Below are positions 27,697 to 36,654 of a DNA stretch of 64,000 nt, piece by piece (position 1 is the first letter of the stretch; every line of letters begins with the position of its first letter). The notes below the pieces were generated by a model that saw nothing but the letters and a program-made list of their open reading frames with translations, had not been told where the DNA came from and did no database searches. The stretch spans positions 1 to 64,000 of the forward strand of contig NZ_JAGIQA010000016.1 in NCBI RefSeq assembly GCF_017814975.1. The letters run 5' to 3'. The DNA is from Cupriavidus consociatus (GTDB lineage Bacteria > Pseudomonadota > Gammaproteobacteria > Burkholderiales > Burkholderiaceae). The position numbers were made by a program, and so were the translations under genes.

Positions 27697-27957
27697 ATGT
27701 TGAAGAGGGCGCTTTGGCTTGCCGCGGCTAGCATCGCGGTTGTAGGGGGATCGGCATTCGGAGGCACGACTGGCGCGCGGGACGTTTATACCGACGGCGC
27801 CAAGGTCTCCAAGTTCGATGTGTATTCGGATGGAGCACGGTCAATCGACCGGCGGGACGTGTTCCTGGATGGTGCAAGGGCAATCGACAGGCGCGACATG
27901 TTTACGGACGGCGCCAAGACCACGGACAAGCGGGACCAGTTCACGGACGGCGCATGA
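27697..27957 (+). CDS. Small secreted protein of Asp-Gly-Ala repeats
   Basis: 86 residues. The start at 27697 has an excellent GGGAGGTGG site upstream. Residues 1-22 form a signal peptide (MLKRALWLAAASIAVVGGSAFG). The mature part is five imperfect copies of a 12-13-residue unit: RDVYTDGAKVSK, FDVYSDGARSID, RRDVFLDGARAID, RRDMFTDGAKTTD and KRDQFTDGA. The core is [RF]D-x-[YF]-x-DGA-[KR]. The two Asp per repeat could bind cations, but this is inference. I do not recognise a named family. A strong terminator follows, so it is a single-gene unit. Confidence 0.85.
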   Translation: MLKRALWLAAASIAVVGGSAFGGTTGARDVYTDGAKVSKFDVYSDGARSIDRRDVFLDGARAIDRRDMFTDGAKTTDKRDQFTDGA

Positions 27958-27997
27958 ACGTCGTGGATCTCGATTGAGCGGAAGCGGCGCTCACGCA

Positions 27998-28031
27998 ACG
28001 GCCAGGAATGCTTTCCTGGCCGTCTTGTTTT
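27998..28031 (+). terminator. Rho-independent terminator of the repeat-protein gene
   Basis: A perfect 11-bp stem (ACGGCCAGGAA, 27998-28008; TTCCTGGCCGT, 28013-28023) with a TGCT loop, followed by CTTGTTTTAT. It is one of the clearest terminators in the window. Confidence 0.9.
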
Positions 28032-28262
28032 ATATGGCGGCTTTATATGGCGGGGGACGGCGTCCACGCACCAACCCGGAGGCGCGATAGGGTTACAATT
28101 GCCGTTTTTCGTGGCAACCCCGTACAGCTCTCGAGCCGGCGCTCGATGTGACGTGTTTGTCTCGTCCGATGCAGTCCCGCGACTAGCGCGCCCCGTGCCG
28201 GTCGCCAGCCCGCCAGGCACCGGACCGCGTCCTGCAAACCCTTGATTTTCTAAGACAAGACC

Positions 28263-29354
28263 ATGAGCCTCAAATGCGGCATCGTCGGCCTGCCCAACGT
28301 CGGCAAGTCCACGCTGTTCAATGCCCTGACCAAGGCCGGCATCGCCGCCGAAAACTATCCGTTCTGCACGATCGAGCCTAACGTGGGCGTGGTCGAAGTG
28401 CCGGATCCGAGGCTCGGCAACCTGGCCGAGATCGTCAAGCCTGAGCGCATCCTGCCGGCCACGGTCGAGTTCGTCGACATCGCCGGCCTGGTCGCGGGCG
28501 CCTCCAAGGGCGAAGGCCTGGGCAACCAGTTCCTGGCCAATATCCGCGAAACCGACGCCATCACCCACGTGGTGCGCTGCTTCGAGGATGAAAACGTGAT
28601 TCACGTGGCCGGCAAGGTCGACCCGCTGTCGGACATCGAGGTCATCAACACCGAACTGGCGCTGGCCGACCTGGCCACCGTGGAAAAGGCCCTGGCCCGC
28701 TATGTCAAGCCGGCCCGCGCCGGCGACAAGGAAGCCCAGCGCCTGGTCGCCGTGCTGGAAAAGGCGCAAGCCGTGCTCGACCAGGCCAAGGCCGTGCGCA
28801 CCCTTGACCTGGCCCCGGAAGAATGGGACGCCATCCGTCCGTTCTGCCTGATCACCGCCAAGCCGACCATGTATGTCGCCAACGTGCGTGAAGACGGCTT
28901 CGAGAACAACCCGCACCTCGACGCGGTGCGCGAGTACGCCAAGCAGACCGATTCCCCGGTGGTCGCGGTCTGCGCCGCCATCGAAGCCGAGATCGCAGAC
29001 CTGGACGACGCCGACAAGGCCGAATTCCTGGCCGACCTGGGCATGGAAGAACCGGGCCTAGACCGGGTGATCCGCGCCGGCTTCAAGCTGCTGGGCCTGC
29101 AGACCTACTTCACCGCCGGCGTGAAGGAAGTGCGCGCCTGGACCATCCATGTCGGCGACACCGCGCCCAAGGCGGCCGGCGTGATCCATACCGACTTCGA
29201 ACGCGGCTTTATCCGTGCGCAGACCATTGCCTACGACGACTACATCACGTTCAAGGGCGAGAACGGTGCCAAGGAAGCCGGCAAGATGCGCGCTGAAGGC
29301 AAGGAATACGTGGTGAAGGACGGGGACGTGATGAACTTCCTGTTCAACGTCTGA
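28263..29354 (+). CDS. ychF: Redox-regulated ATPase YchF (OBG family)
   Basis: 363-residue ribosome-associated P-loop protein that prefers ATP over GTP. G1 is GLPNVGKST (9-17), the switch II region is [19 protein letters not shown], the helical insert follows, and the C-terminal TGS domain ([18 protein letters not shown] to [11 protein letters not shown]) ends the protein. It is involved in translation control and the oxidative-stress response. Transcribed alone, with a bidirectional terminator just after the stop. Confidence 0.97.
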   Translation: MSLKCGIVGLPNVGKSTLFNALTKAGIAAENYPFCTIEPNVGVVEVPDPRLGNLAEIVKPERILPATVEFVDIAGLVAGASKGEGLGNQFLANIRETDAITHVVRCFEDENVIHVAGKVDPLSDIEVINTELALADLATVEKALARYVKPARAGDKEAQRLVAVLEKAQAVLDQAKAVRTLDLAPEEWDAIRPFCLITAKPTMYVANVREDGFENNPHLDAVREYAKQTDSPVVAVCAAIEAEIADLDDADKAEFLADLGMEEPGLDRVIRAGFKLLGLQTYFTAGVKEVRAWTIHVGDTAPKAAGVIHTDFERGFIRAQTIAYDDYITFKGENGAKEAGKMRAEGKEYVVKDGDVMNFLFNV

Positions 29355-29369
29355 GCCTGCCCCACCGAT

Positions 29370-29397
29370 AAAAAACCCGCGATCTCGCGGGTTTTTT
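29370..29397. terminator. Bidirectional rho-independent terminator
   Basis: CCCGCG (29376-29381) and CGCGGG (29386-29391) form the stem around ATCT, with AAAAAA before and TTTTTT after. It serves the convergent ychF and GDYXXLXY genes. Confidence 0.92.
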
Positions 29398-29431
29398 GCT
29401 TTCTGCCGCGCGCAGGGAACCCCCTGCCGCT

Positions 29432-29932
29432 TCACAGCTTTTCCAGTTCCTTCCCCCGCAGCCCCACCAACAGCGCCTGGCCATCCGCGCCCACGCGGAA
29501 CTCCCCGTACATGGCCCCGGCAAAGCGTTCACCCTGCCCCTCCTGGAAGAAGTACGCATCGGTCGACACCTGCACCTGCGCCCCGCCCCAGCGCGACCTC
29601 GCCGCCTGGAAACGCAGCAGCAGCTGTTCGCCCACGCCCAGCGGCCCGCCGTCATGCAGCCGCACCAGGCTGGCCACCCCCTGCGCGTCGCGCCGGATCA
29701 CAGCCACGCCGTCGCGCGGCGGGCGCTCCGCCGGCCCCTGCGCCGCGCGGATCTGGTTGCCGATGTCGAAGTTCAGCGCCATATAGTCGCCCTGCATCAG
29801 CGAGCGCGGATCGACCGGCGCGAGCCGCAGCAAGACGGTGTCGCCGCGTGCCAGCAGCGTTTCCTTGCCGGCGATGCCGGCGGCGGCCAGCGCCAGGGTC
29901 AGCGCCCAGGCGATCACGATCCAGCGCTTCAT
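29432..29932 (-). CDS. GDYXXLXY-domain membrane-anchored protein
   Basis: 166 residues: one N-terminal membrane anchor (about 5-22), then an extracytoplasmic domain carrying the family motif GDYMALNF (48-55). Function unknown. It overlaps the DUF4401 gene by four bases and is the last gene of a three-gene membrane unit (DUF2157, DUF4401, GDYXXLXY) that tends to occur together in bacteria. Starts MKRWIVIAWAL at 29932; the longer open frame is the antisense or overlap of its neighbour. Confidence 0.88.
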   Translation of the reverse strand: MKRWIVIAWALTLALAAAGIAGKETLLARGDTVLLRLAPVDPRSLMQGDYMALNFDIGNQIRAAQGPAERPPRDGVAVIRRDAQGVASLVRLHDGGPLGVGEQLLLRFQAARSRWGGAQVQVSTDAYFFQEGQGERFAGAMYGEFRVGADGQALLVGLRGKELEKL

Positions 29933-31047
29933 GCGAACTCCTTGCCGGTGCGGCCACGCAGCAGCCAGTAGCGGCCGGCCAGCAACAGCACGCCCGCCGC
30001 GGCCAGCGTGACGGACTTGGCCAGCAGGGTCCAGTGCAGCGCGCTGTAGTACCAGACAAAGCCGATGGCAATGGCGGCAACGCCCAGGCCCATCCAGGCC
30101 ATGGAAGCCCGGCGCAGTGCCAGTGCCAGCGCCAGCGCGCCAGCCACGACAGCAGGCGCCGCGGCCATCAGCGTGCCAAAGGCGAGCGTGCCGGCGAGCA
30201 CCGCTGCCTGCATGGCGGAACCTGTGGCCAGGCGGCGGCATTCGGCCAGGGCAAAGCCGGCCAGCACCAGCGTCAGCAGCCCGCCCCCGAGCCAGTGCGC
30301 GACCGAAGGGCGCCCCGCCTCGGGATCGAACAGCCACGCCATCGGATGGCTCATCCCGGTCACTACGAGTGCCATGGCAAGCGCCGCCAGCAGCGTGGCA
30401 TCGGCGAGCGGCTCCAGCAGCGCATGCCGCCCCGCAGCGCACGCGCGCGCCTCGGCCAGCGTGAAGCCGGTCACCAGCGCGCAGCCAAGTGGCGCCAGCC
30501 AGCCGAGCGTCCACGTCAGCGCCAGCCAGTCATCGGCGGACCCGTGCGGCAGGACAAAGTGCATCGCGCCCGCCAGCCCGATCCACACGCCAAGTCCCGA
30601 CAGCAGGCGGTGCAGCCGGTTGGGCACCAGCAACACCAGCATGCCTTCGAACAGCGCGATGCCGGCCCAGAATCCGGCGGTCTCAGTCACGCGCTTAAAG
30701 CCGAGCGCCTCGACCAGCCCATACACCGCCATCCCCTGGCCGCACAGGCTGACCGCCAGCGCGAACTGGCTCACCGCGATGCCGCCGCCACGCCAGTACA
30801 GCAACGCGGCCAGCGCGATCATCGCCAGCCCGGTCGCTGCCATGGCGATGCCGTTCTCGCGCGCGGCCACGAACACGGTCCCGACCAGGAACATCTGGAA
30901 AAACAAGGCGCCAAGCCAGCCGGCCGCGCCCATCAGGCATCGCACCGCCCACGGCGCGTGGCTGTGTTCCGGACACTCGCCCTGCACCGCGCCGCGTGCG
31001 GCCAGCTCACGCCAGAGCCGTTGTTCGGTCTGCAAGGTGGTGCTCAT
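29929..31047 (-). CDS. DUF4401 multi-pass membrane protein
   Basis: 372 residues with about ten hydrophobic segments and almost no loops, typical of DUF4401. The start MSTTLQTEQRLWREL at 31047 overlaps the stop of the DUF2157 gene (ATGA type), and the end overlaps the GDYXXLXY gene in the same way, so translation of the three is coupled. No enzymatic motif is visible; the function is unknown, and transport or signalling of an envelope state are only guesses. Confidence 0.85.
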   Translation of the reverse strand: MSTTLQTEQRLWRELAARGAVQGECPEHSHAPWAVRCLMGAAGWLGALFFQMFLVGTVFVAARENGIAMAATGLAMIALAALLYWRGGGIAVSQFALAVSLCGQGMAVYGLVEALGFKRVTETAGFWAGIALFEGMLVLLVPNRLHRLLSGLGVWIGLAGAMHFVLPHGSADDWLALTWTLGWLAPLGCALVTGFTLAEARACAAGRHALLEPLADATLLAALAMALVVTGMSHPMAWLFDPEAGRPSVAHWLGGGLLTLVLAGFALAECRRLATGSAMQAAVLAGTLAFGTLMAAAPAVVAGALALALALRRASMAWMGLGVAAIAIGFVWYYSALHWTLLAKSVTLAAAGVLLLAGRYWLLRGRTGKEFA

Positions 31048-32081
31048 GGCTGCTCCAGTTGGACACGCAGTTGAGCCCGATAAGCGCGCATCAGCCACGC
31101 CGCCGCGCCAGCGGCCAGGCCGATGGTGACCAGCCCGAGCAGCAGGAATGCGCCGAAGTCGCCCTTGCCCTCGAACAGAAGCTTGCCGAGTCCGGCCACC
31201 ACCAGCACGATGCCCGTCAGGCAGGTCAGGCTCAGCACGACGATGTCGAAGGCGCGTTGCCGGTACCACCACGCCAGTCCTGCCAGCACGGCCACCGCAA
31301 GCGCGAACGACGCCGCATCGAAGCGGCTGTCGAACAGGCTGGTCAGCCCCAGCGAGCCGGCCTGCACGCACGCGAGCGCCGCCAGCAAGCGGCTGCCGGT
31401 CTGTCCCCGAAAGCCCAGACCGGGCGCGCGGGCGGCCAGCAAGTGCCACAGCGCCAGTTGCAGCATCACCGCCCCCAGCAGGGCCAGGGTGGCGGTGCGC
31501 AGGTAGCGGCTGTCGAACAGCAACGCGAACAGGCCTGCCATGCCAAAACGGATGCTGAAGTAGCGCAGCAGCGCCACGTTGCCGACCACCAGCACCAGCC
31601 ACCAGTGCGGTGCCGCGCGCGCCGCCAGCGCCCATGGCACCGCCAGCAGCGCCCACAGCGCGAACAGCTGCCAGGCATCTGCGCCGGTCTGGTAGGTCTG
31701 GCCGATCACGGCGAGCAGCACGCCGGCCAGCACCTGCGCGCCTCCGAGCGCGGCGCGGCCGGCGGCGTCGGCGGCCGGCCGCAGCCAGGCGAACGCCGCC
31801 AGCACCGTGATGGCGGCGGCGAGCAAGCCGAACTTGGAGAACTTGTGCAGGTCTTGCCAGTTGAAGGCAAAGAAGACGATCACGCCTGCGCACAGCAACG
31901 CGGTGCCCAGCGCCATCAGCGCCTGGTCGAGCCAGCGGCGCCAGTCGGCAGCGGCCGGCTCGGTGCGTGCCCAGGGGGCGGCGATCGCCGCGGCAGCCAG
32001 CCGTCCGCAGGCACGCCAGTCGGCCAGTGCCCGGCGGATGGCGCGCCGTTCGCCGTTTGCCACGGTGGAGGTGACTTGCAT
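31044..32081 (-). CDS. DUF2157 multi-pass membrane protein
   Basis: 345 residues. The first ~50 form a soluble N-terminal region (RRAIRRALADWRACGRL), followed by the DUF2157 membrane core (GTALLCAGVIVFFAFNWQDL) and further helices. I use the ATG at 32081 (MQVTSTVANGE), preceded by AAGGGCGAG; a TTG at 32120 would add 13 residues. It is the first gene of the trio. Confidence 0.85.
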   Translation of the reverse strand: MQVTSTVANGERRAIRRALADWRACGRLAAAAIAAPWARTEPAAADWRRWLDQALMALGTALLCAGVIVFFAFNWQDLHKFSKFGLLAAAITVLAAFAWLRPAADAAGRAALGGAQVLAGVLLAVIGQTYQTGADAWQLFALWALLAVPWALAARAAPHWWLVLVVGNVALLRYFSIRFGMAGLFALLFDSRYLRTATLALLGAVMLQLALWHLLAARAPGLGFRGQTGSRLLAALACVQAGSLGLTSLFDSRFDAASFALAVAVLAGLAWWYRQRAFDIVVLSLTCLTGIVLVVAGLGKLLFEGKGDFGAFLLLGLVTIGLAAGAAAWLMRAYRAQLRVQLEQP

Positions 32082-32220
32082 GCTCGCCCTTGCGTGCCCG
32101 GATGCGATGGACTTTAGCAAAGCGGCGCCCGGACCGCACCCGCCTTGCGGCGCGCCGGCCTATGCCTGCCGCATGGGCGCCGGTATGCTCTGGTTTTCGC
32201 CTTCAAACTCTGCCTGCCCC

Positions 32221-33009
32221 ATGACCCTGGGAATCCTTGCCGCCATCCACGATGAAGTCGACGGCCTGGTGGCCGCGATGCGCCACGACGACAGCCGCGC
32301 CACGGTACACACCATCGGCATGCGCGACTACTACGTCGGCAACCTGTACGGCCAGCCGTGCGTGCTGGTGCTGGCGCGCATGGGCAAAGTGGCAGCCTCG
32401 GCGACCACCGTCACGCTGATCCGGGAGTTCGGCGCCACCCAGGTGGTCTTTACCGGCCTGGCAGGCGGTGTCGGCGCCGATACCAGCGTCGGCGACATCG
32501 TCATCGCGGATCGGACGATCCAGCACGACCTCGACGCGCGCCCGTTCTTCGGCCGCCATGAAGTGCCGCTGCTGGACCGCGCCGAATTCCCGGCCGACCC
32601 GGCACTGACCGCGGAACTGGAAGGCGCGGCCGCGGATTTCCTGCGGCTCGACCTGGCCGCCGACGTGCCGCCCGAGATGCTGGCCCGCTTCGGCGTGGCG
32701 ACGCCGGCGCTGCACAAGGGCATGATCGCCAGCGGCGACCAGTTTATCGGCGCCCCGGCCGCGGTGGCGGAACTGCGCGACCGGCTGCCCGGGCTGCTGG
32801 CAGTGGAGATGGAAGGCGCCGCGGTAGCGCAGGTGTGCCATGAATACGGCGTCCCCTACGCGGTCATGCGCACGGTGTCGGACCGGGCTGACGATACCGC
32901 CCATGTGGACTTTGCGGCATTCCTGAAAGAAGTGGCCAGCCACTATTCCAACGGCGTGCTGCGCCGGCTGCTGGCCGCACGCGCCGAAGCGGACCCCGTG
33001 CGAACCTGA
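32221..33009 (+). CDS. 5'-methylthioadenosine/S-adenosylhomocysteine nucleosidase family protein
   Basis: 262 residues of the PNP/UDP phosphorylase superfamily, MtnN type. It starts with [14 protein letters not shown], has [26 protein letters not shown], and ends in the substrate-binding/catalytic segment [21 protein letters not shown] followed by RTVSDRAD with the catalytic Asp. It is about 30 residues longer than E. coli MtnN because of an insertion in the middle (around 120-170). It probably hydrolyses MTA and SAH. An alternative start at 32173 adds 16 residues. Confidence 0.88.
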   Translation: MTLGILAAIHDEVDGLVAAMRHDDSRATVHTIGMRDYYVGNLYGQPCVLVLARMGKVAASATTVTLIREFGATQVVFTGLAGGVGADTSVGDIVIADRTIQHDLDARPFFGRHEVPLLDRAEFPADPALTAELEGAAADFLRLDLAADVPPEMLARFGVATPALHKGMIASGDQFIGAPAAVAELRDRLPGLLAVEMEGAAVAQVCHEYGVPYAVMRTVSDRADDTAHVDFAAFLKEVASHYSNGVLRRLLAARAEADPVRT

Positions 33010-33020
33010 CCAGGATCAAG

Positions 33021-33060
33021 CGGCGCGCAGATTCCCCACCGCCGCGCCGGTTCTGTCTTT
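33021..33060 (+). terminator. Possible terminator after the nucleosidase
   Basis: CGGCGCG (33021-33027) and CGCGCCG (33043-33049) make a 7-bp stem with a 15-base loop, followed by GTTCTGTCTTT. The T-run is interrupted, so this is a moderate candidate. It lies between convergent genes. Confidence 0.4.
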
Positions 33061-33304
33061 ACCGCCCGCGCGGCCGGACTGCGCCCCAGGCGCCAACCAG
33101 GAGGGCGGCACCGGCGATCACCGCCAGCCAGCTGCTGAGCTGCCCGTCGACGAACAGGTGCAGCGCACGGCCGCCGTAGAAAGCGGCCGCCGCGCCCGCC
33201 GCGCCCAGCACCAGCGCGGCCGGCAGGGTCACGACGCGTCCTGCCGGGTGCAGCCGGCGCGCCGCCAGTCCTACCAGCAAACCCACGATCAATGTGCCCG
33301 GCAT
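33059..33304 (-). CDS. GlsB/YeaQ/YmgE-family small membrane protein
   Basis: 81 residues with three hydrophobic stretches: [40 protein letters not shown], and [15 protein letters not shown]. This fits the transglycosylase-associated/GlsB family of small stress membrane proteins. A near-perfect AGGAGG ribosome-binding site precedes the ATG at 33304. The open frame runs far upstream, antisense to hemA, and that extension is rejected. Confidence 0.72.
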   Translation of the reverse strand: MPGTLIVGLLVGLAARRLHPAGRVVTLPAALVLGAAGAAAAFYGGRALHLFVDGQLSSWLAVIAGAALLVGAWGAVRPRGR

Positions 33305-33411
33305 CCGCTCCTCCTGTATAGCCCGAATCACAGCCGCCTGAATCACATCCGCGCGACGCGCCGTAACGATACTGCAAACCCGCGCGGCTGCGACGCATAC
33401 TGGGTATACGC

Positions 33412-33439
33412 CTGCAATCTGTGGTGCCGGCGGTATAAT
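33412..33439 (+). promoter_or_regulatory. hemA promoter
   Basis: A perfect TATAAT (33434-33439) with CTGCAA (33412-33417) 16 bases upstream. Transcription would start near 33446, about 40 bases before the hemA ATG. Confidence 0.55.
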
Positions 33440-33484
33440 GACAACCGGTCCGGCCACGCTCCGGATCGTACCTGTCCCCAACCA

Positions 33485-34789
33485 ATGCAACTGCTCGCGA
33501 TCGGCATCAATCACACGACGGCACCAGTCTCGCTGCGCGAGCGGGTGGCGTTTCCGCTCGAGCAGATCAAACCGGCACTCGGCGCGCTGCGCGAGCACCT
33601 GTCCGGCCGCAGCGGCACCGAAGCCGCCATCCTTTCCACCTGCAACCGCACCGAGATCTACTGCGCCACCGACGTCCTGAAGCCGGGGCAGGAAGGTTTC
33701 GAGCATACCTTGCGGTGGCTGTCGCAGCACCACAACGTGCCGGCCGGCGAACTGGCCCCGCACCTGTACGCGCTGCCGCAGTCCGAGGCCGTTCGCCATG
33801 CCTTCCGCGTGGCCAGCGGGCTGGATTCGATGGTGCTGGGCGAAACCCAGATCCTGGGCCAGCTCAAGGATGCCGTGCGCACCGCCGGCGAGGCCGGCTC
33901 GCTGGGGACTTACCTGAACCAGCTGTTCCAGCGCACTTTCGCGGTGGCCAAGGAAGTGCGCGGCCAGACCGAGATCGGCGCGCATTCCGTATCGATGGCC
34001 GCGGCCGCGGTGCGGCTGGCGCAGCGGATTTTTGAAAGCGTCTCGACCCAGCGCGTGCTGTTTATTGGCGCGGGCGAGATGATCGAACTGTGCGCGACGC
34101 ACTTCGCCGCGCAGCAGCCGCGCCAGATCGTCGTGGCCAACCGTACCGTCGAGCGCGGCGAGAAACTGGCCGAGCAGCTGTCCGGACAGGGCCTGACCGC
34201 GCAGGCAATCCGCCTGACCGACCTGGGCGAGCGGCTGCATGAATTCGACATCGTGGTGTCCTGCACCGCCAGCTCGCTGCCGATCATCGGCCTGGGCGCG
34301 GTGGAGCGCGCGGTCAAGCGCCGCAAGCACCGCCCGATCATGATGGTCGACCTGGCCGTGCCGCGCGACGTGGAACCTGAAGTCGCGCGCCTGGACGACG
34401 TCTTCCTGTACACCGTCGACGACCTTGGCGCGATCGTGCGCGAAGGCAACGCGCTGCGCCAGGCGGCGGTCGCGCAGGCCGAAGCCATCATTGAAAGCCG
34501 CGTGCAGAACTTCATGCACTGGCTGGAAACGCGCAGCGTGGTGCCGGTCATCCGCGAGCTGCAGACCAGCGGCGAAGCCATCCGCCAGGCCGAGCTGGAG
34601 CGCGCGCGCCGCATGCTGGCACGTGGCGACGACCCCGAGGCGGTGCTTGAAGCACTGTCCGGCGCACTGACCCGCAAATTCCTGCACGGTCCGACCCACG
34701 CGCTGAACCATACCCAGGGCGAAGACCGCGAGGCGCTGCTGCGCCTGGTGCCTGGCCTGTTCCGCCACAGCAGCCACTCCGAGCGCTAG
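33485..34789 (+). CDS. hemA: Glutamyl-tRNA reductase
   Basis: 434 residues; reduces glutamyl-tRNA to glutamate-1-semialdehyde with NADPH, the committed step of haem synthesis by the C5 route. The catalytic cysteine is C53 in LSTCNRTE, the NADPH-binding region starts at VLFIGAGEM, and the C-terminal dimerisation helix follows. The N-terminus [15 protein letters not shown] is the conserved one. It is followed by prfA after 99 bp, the common hemA-prfA-prmC order. Confidence 0.97.
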   Translation: MQLLAIGINHTTAPVSLRERVAFPLEQIKPALGALREHLSGRSGTEAAILSTCNRTEIYCATDVLKPGQEGFEHTLRWLSQHHNVPAGELAPHLYALPQSEAVRHAFRVASGLDSMVLGETQILGQLKDAVRTAGEAGSLGTYLNQLFQRTFAVAKEVRGQTEIGAHSVSMAAAAVRLAQRIFESVSTQRVLFIGAGEMIELCATHFAAQQPRQIVVANRTVERGEKLAEQLSGQGLTAQAIRLTDLGERLHEFDIVVSCTASSLPIIGLGAVERAVKRRKHRPIMMVDLAVPRDVEPEVARLDDVFLYTVDDLGAIVREGNALRQAAVAQAEAIIESRVQNFMHWLETRSVVPVIRELQTSGEAIRQAELERARRMLARGDDPEAVLEALSGALTRKFLHGPTHALNHTQGEDREALLRLVPGLFRHSSHSER

Positions 34790-34888
34790 CCGCGTTCCCG
34801 TCTTGCCGCGCGCCGACCGCGCCGGCACGCCACTGCCGCAATCCCGGCAGCCCCGGCCCACCGGCCTTCCTCATTCCCCCGATTCCCG

Positions 34889-35971
34889 ATGAAAGCCAGC
34901 ATGCTTGCCAAGCTCGACCAACTGGCCGAGCGACTCGATGAAGTCAACGCCCTGCTCGCGCGCGAAGACGCGACTGCCAACATCGACCAGTACCGCAAGC
35001 TCAGCCGCGAGCATGCCGAACTGTCCCCGGTGACCGAACAGTACGGGCAATACCGCCAGGCGCAGGAAGACCTGGGCACCGCGCAGGCGCTGCTGGACGA
35101 TGCCGAGATGAAGGACTTCGCCGCCGACGAGATCGCCAGCGCGCGCGAGCGGCTGGAAGCGCTGGAACAGAGCCTGCAGCGCCTGCTGCTGCCCAAGGAT
35201 CCCAACGACGACCGCAACCTTTTGCTCGAAATCCGCGCCGGCACCGGCGGCGAGGAAAGCGCGCTGTTCGCCGCCGATCTGCTGCGGATGTACACACGCT
35301 ACGCCGAGCGCCAGCGCTGGCAGGTCGAGATCATGAGCGAGTCGGGGTCCGACCTGGGCGGTTTCCGGGAAGTCATCGTGCGGATCGCCGGCGATGCCGC
35401 GTTTTCCAGGCTGAAGTTCGAATCCGGCGGCCATCGCGTGCAACGCGTGCCCGCCACCGAGGCACAGGGACGCATCCACACGTCCGCCTGCACGGTGGCA
35501 GTGATGCCGGAAGCCGACGAGGTCGGCGAGGTCGAGATCAATCCGGCCGACCTGCGCATCGACACCTTCCGCGCCTCGGGAGCAGGCGGCCAGCACGTGA
35601 ACAAGACCGATTCGGCCGTACGCCTGACCCACCTGCCGACCGGCATCGTGGTCGAGTGCCAGGACGACCGGTCGCAGCACCGCAACAAGGACAAGGCGAT
35701 GAAGGTGCTGGCCGCGCGCATCAAGGACATGCAGACCCGCGCCGCACAGGCCAAGGAAGCCAGCACGCGGCGCAACCTGATCGGCTCTGGCGACCGCAGC
35801 GACCGTATCCGCACCTACAACTTCCCGCAGGGCCGCGTGACCGATCACCGCATCAACCTCACGCTCTACAAGATCGACATGATCATGGACGGCGACATGG
35901 ACGAGTTGCTGGCGTCACTGGCCGCGGAGCACCAGGCGGACCAGCTGGCCGCACTCGGCGAAGACGCGTAG
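34889..35971 (+). CDS. prfA: Peptide chain release factor 1
   Basis: 360 residues, the family length. It recognises UAA and UAG stop codons through the PAT tripeptide (188-190) and triggers peptide release by the GGQ motif (233-235, in [15 protein letters not shown]). The glutamine of GGQ is methylated by PrmC, whose gene lies downstream. The start is [10 protein letters not shown] at 34889; a second ATG at 34901 is possible. Confidence 0.97.
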   Translation: MKASMLAKLDQLAERLDEVNALLAREDATANIDQYRKLSREHAELSPVTEQYGQYRQAQEDLGTAQALLDDAEMKDFAADEIASARERLEALEQSLQRLLLPKDPNDDRNLLLEIRAGTGGEESALFAADLLRMYTRYAERQRWQVEIMSESGSDLGGFREVIVRIAGDAAFSRLKFESGGHRVQRVPATEAQGRIHTSACTVAVMPEADEVGEVEINPADLRIDTFRASGAGGQHVNKTDSAVRLTHLPTGIVVECQDDRSQHRNKDKAMKVLAARIKDMQTRAAQAKEASTRRNLIGSGDRSDRIRTYNFPQGRVTDHRINLTLYKIDMIMDGDMDELLASLAAEHQADQLAALGEDA

Positions 35972-36110
35972 GCGGTGGCTTAAGCGGTAGTTTTAGCGGC
36001 TTAAGCGCCGCCCAAACCCGCTTCGTGCGCGAACCGCGCGTAACGTCCCACAAGACTTTGTATTTCTTGTAAATGCTTGAAACAGCACTGGTAGGGGTAA
36101 ACGCGCTGTC

Positions 36111-36116
36111 TATAAT
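36111..36116 (+). promoter_or_regulatory. -10 box of the LEA-like lipoprotein gene
   Basis: A perfect TATAAT 72 bases before the ATG at 36188. The region 17 bases upstream (CTGGTA) is a poor -35 box, so the promoter may depend on an activator. Confidence 0.45.
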
Positions 36117-36187
36117 CGATTTCGACCGGCAAACGGAGAATGGTGCCGGGTGAGTCTCTCCCAAAACACACTTCCTAGGACGAAATC

Positions 36188-36514
36188 ATGAAAAAACTGC
36201 TCGCGCTGTTGATGATCACCGCGGCCATGGCCGCTTGCAGCAAGAAGGAAGAAGCACCCGCGGCTTCCAGCGCCGACAGCGCCATGCAAAGCGCCGCTGA
36301 GTCCGCCAAGGCCGCCGCCAGCGACGCCGCAGCAGCAGCCAGCAGCGCTGCCGACGCCGCCAAGGCTGCCGCCAGCGATGCCGCTTCGAGCGCGCAGGTC
36401 GCCGCCGAGAAGGCCAAGGAAGAAGCCGGCAACGCCATGGCCAATGCCAAGCAGGCAGCCAAGGATGCCGTCAATGCCGGCGCCGACAAGGCCAAGGACA
36501 CCGTCAATAAGTAA
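36188..36514 (+). CDS. Alanine-rich LEA-like lipoprotein
   Basis: 108 residues. The N-terminus MKKLLALLMITAAMAAC is a lipoprotein signal with C17. The rest is a continuous amphipathic helix of Ala/Lys/Asp/Glu, with repeats of about 11 residues (AKAAASDAAAAASSAADAAK, then AKEEAGNAMANAKQAAKDAV). This resembles late-embryogenesis-abundant or apolipoprotein-like helices. A signal for an envelope-bound desiccation or membrane-protective role is inference. It has its own promoter-like box and is followed by hairpins, so it is probably a single-gene unit, though it sits between prfA and prmC. Confidence 0.88.
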   Translation: MKKLLALLMITAAMAACSKKEEAPAASSADSAMQSAAESAKAAASDAAAAASSAADAAKAAASDAASSAQVAAEKAKEEAGNAMANAKQAAKDAVNAGADKAKDTVNK

Positions 36515-36593
36515 TCCTCCCGGCGGGGGCTTTATGCCGCCCGCCTCCGATGGGCGGTACACTTGGCGACACGCCGGAAGTCCCGCCTCAAAG

Positions 36594-36625
36594 CCCCGCC
36601 AGGCCCTGTGCCGGTGGGGTTTTTT
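36594..36625 (+). terminator. Rho-independent terminator after the LEA-like lipoprotein gene
   Basis: CCCCGCC (36594-36600) pairs with GGTGGGG (36613-36619, one G-U pair), followed by six T. A second, weaker hairpin (GGCGGG with CCCGCC) lies just upstream near 36519-36546. The structure separates the lipoprotein gene from prmC. Confidence 0.8.
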
Positions 36626-36654
36626 GTGGCCGGCAACAGAACCGTCCCTACCTG

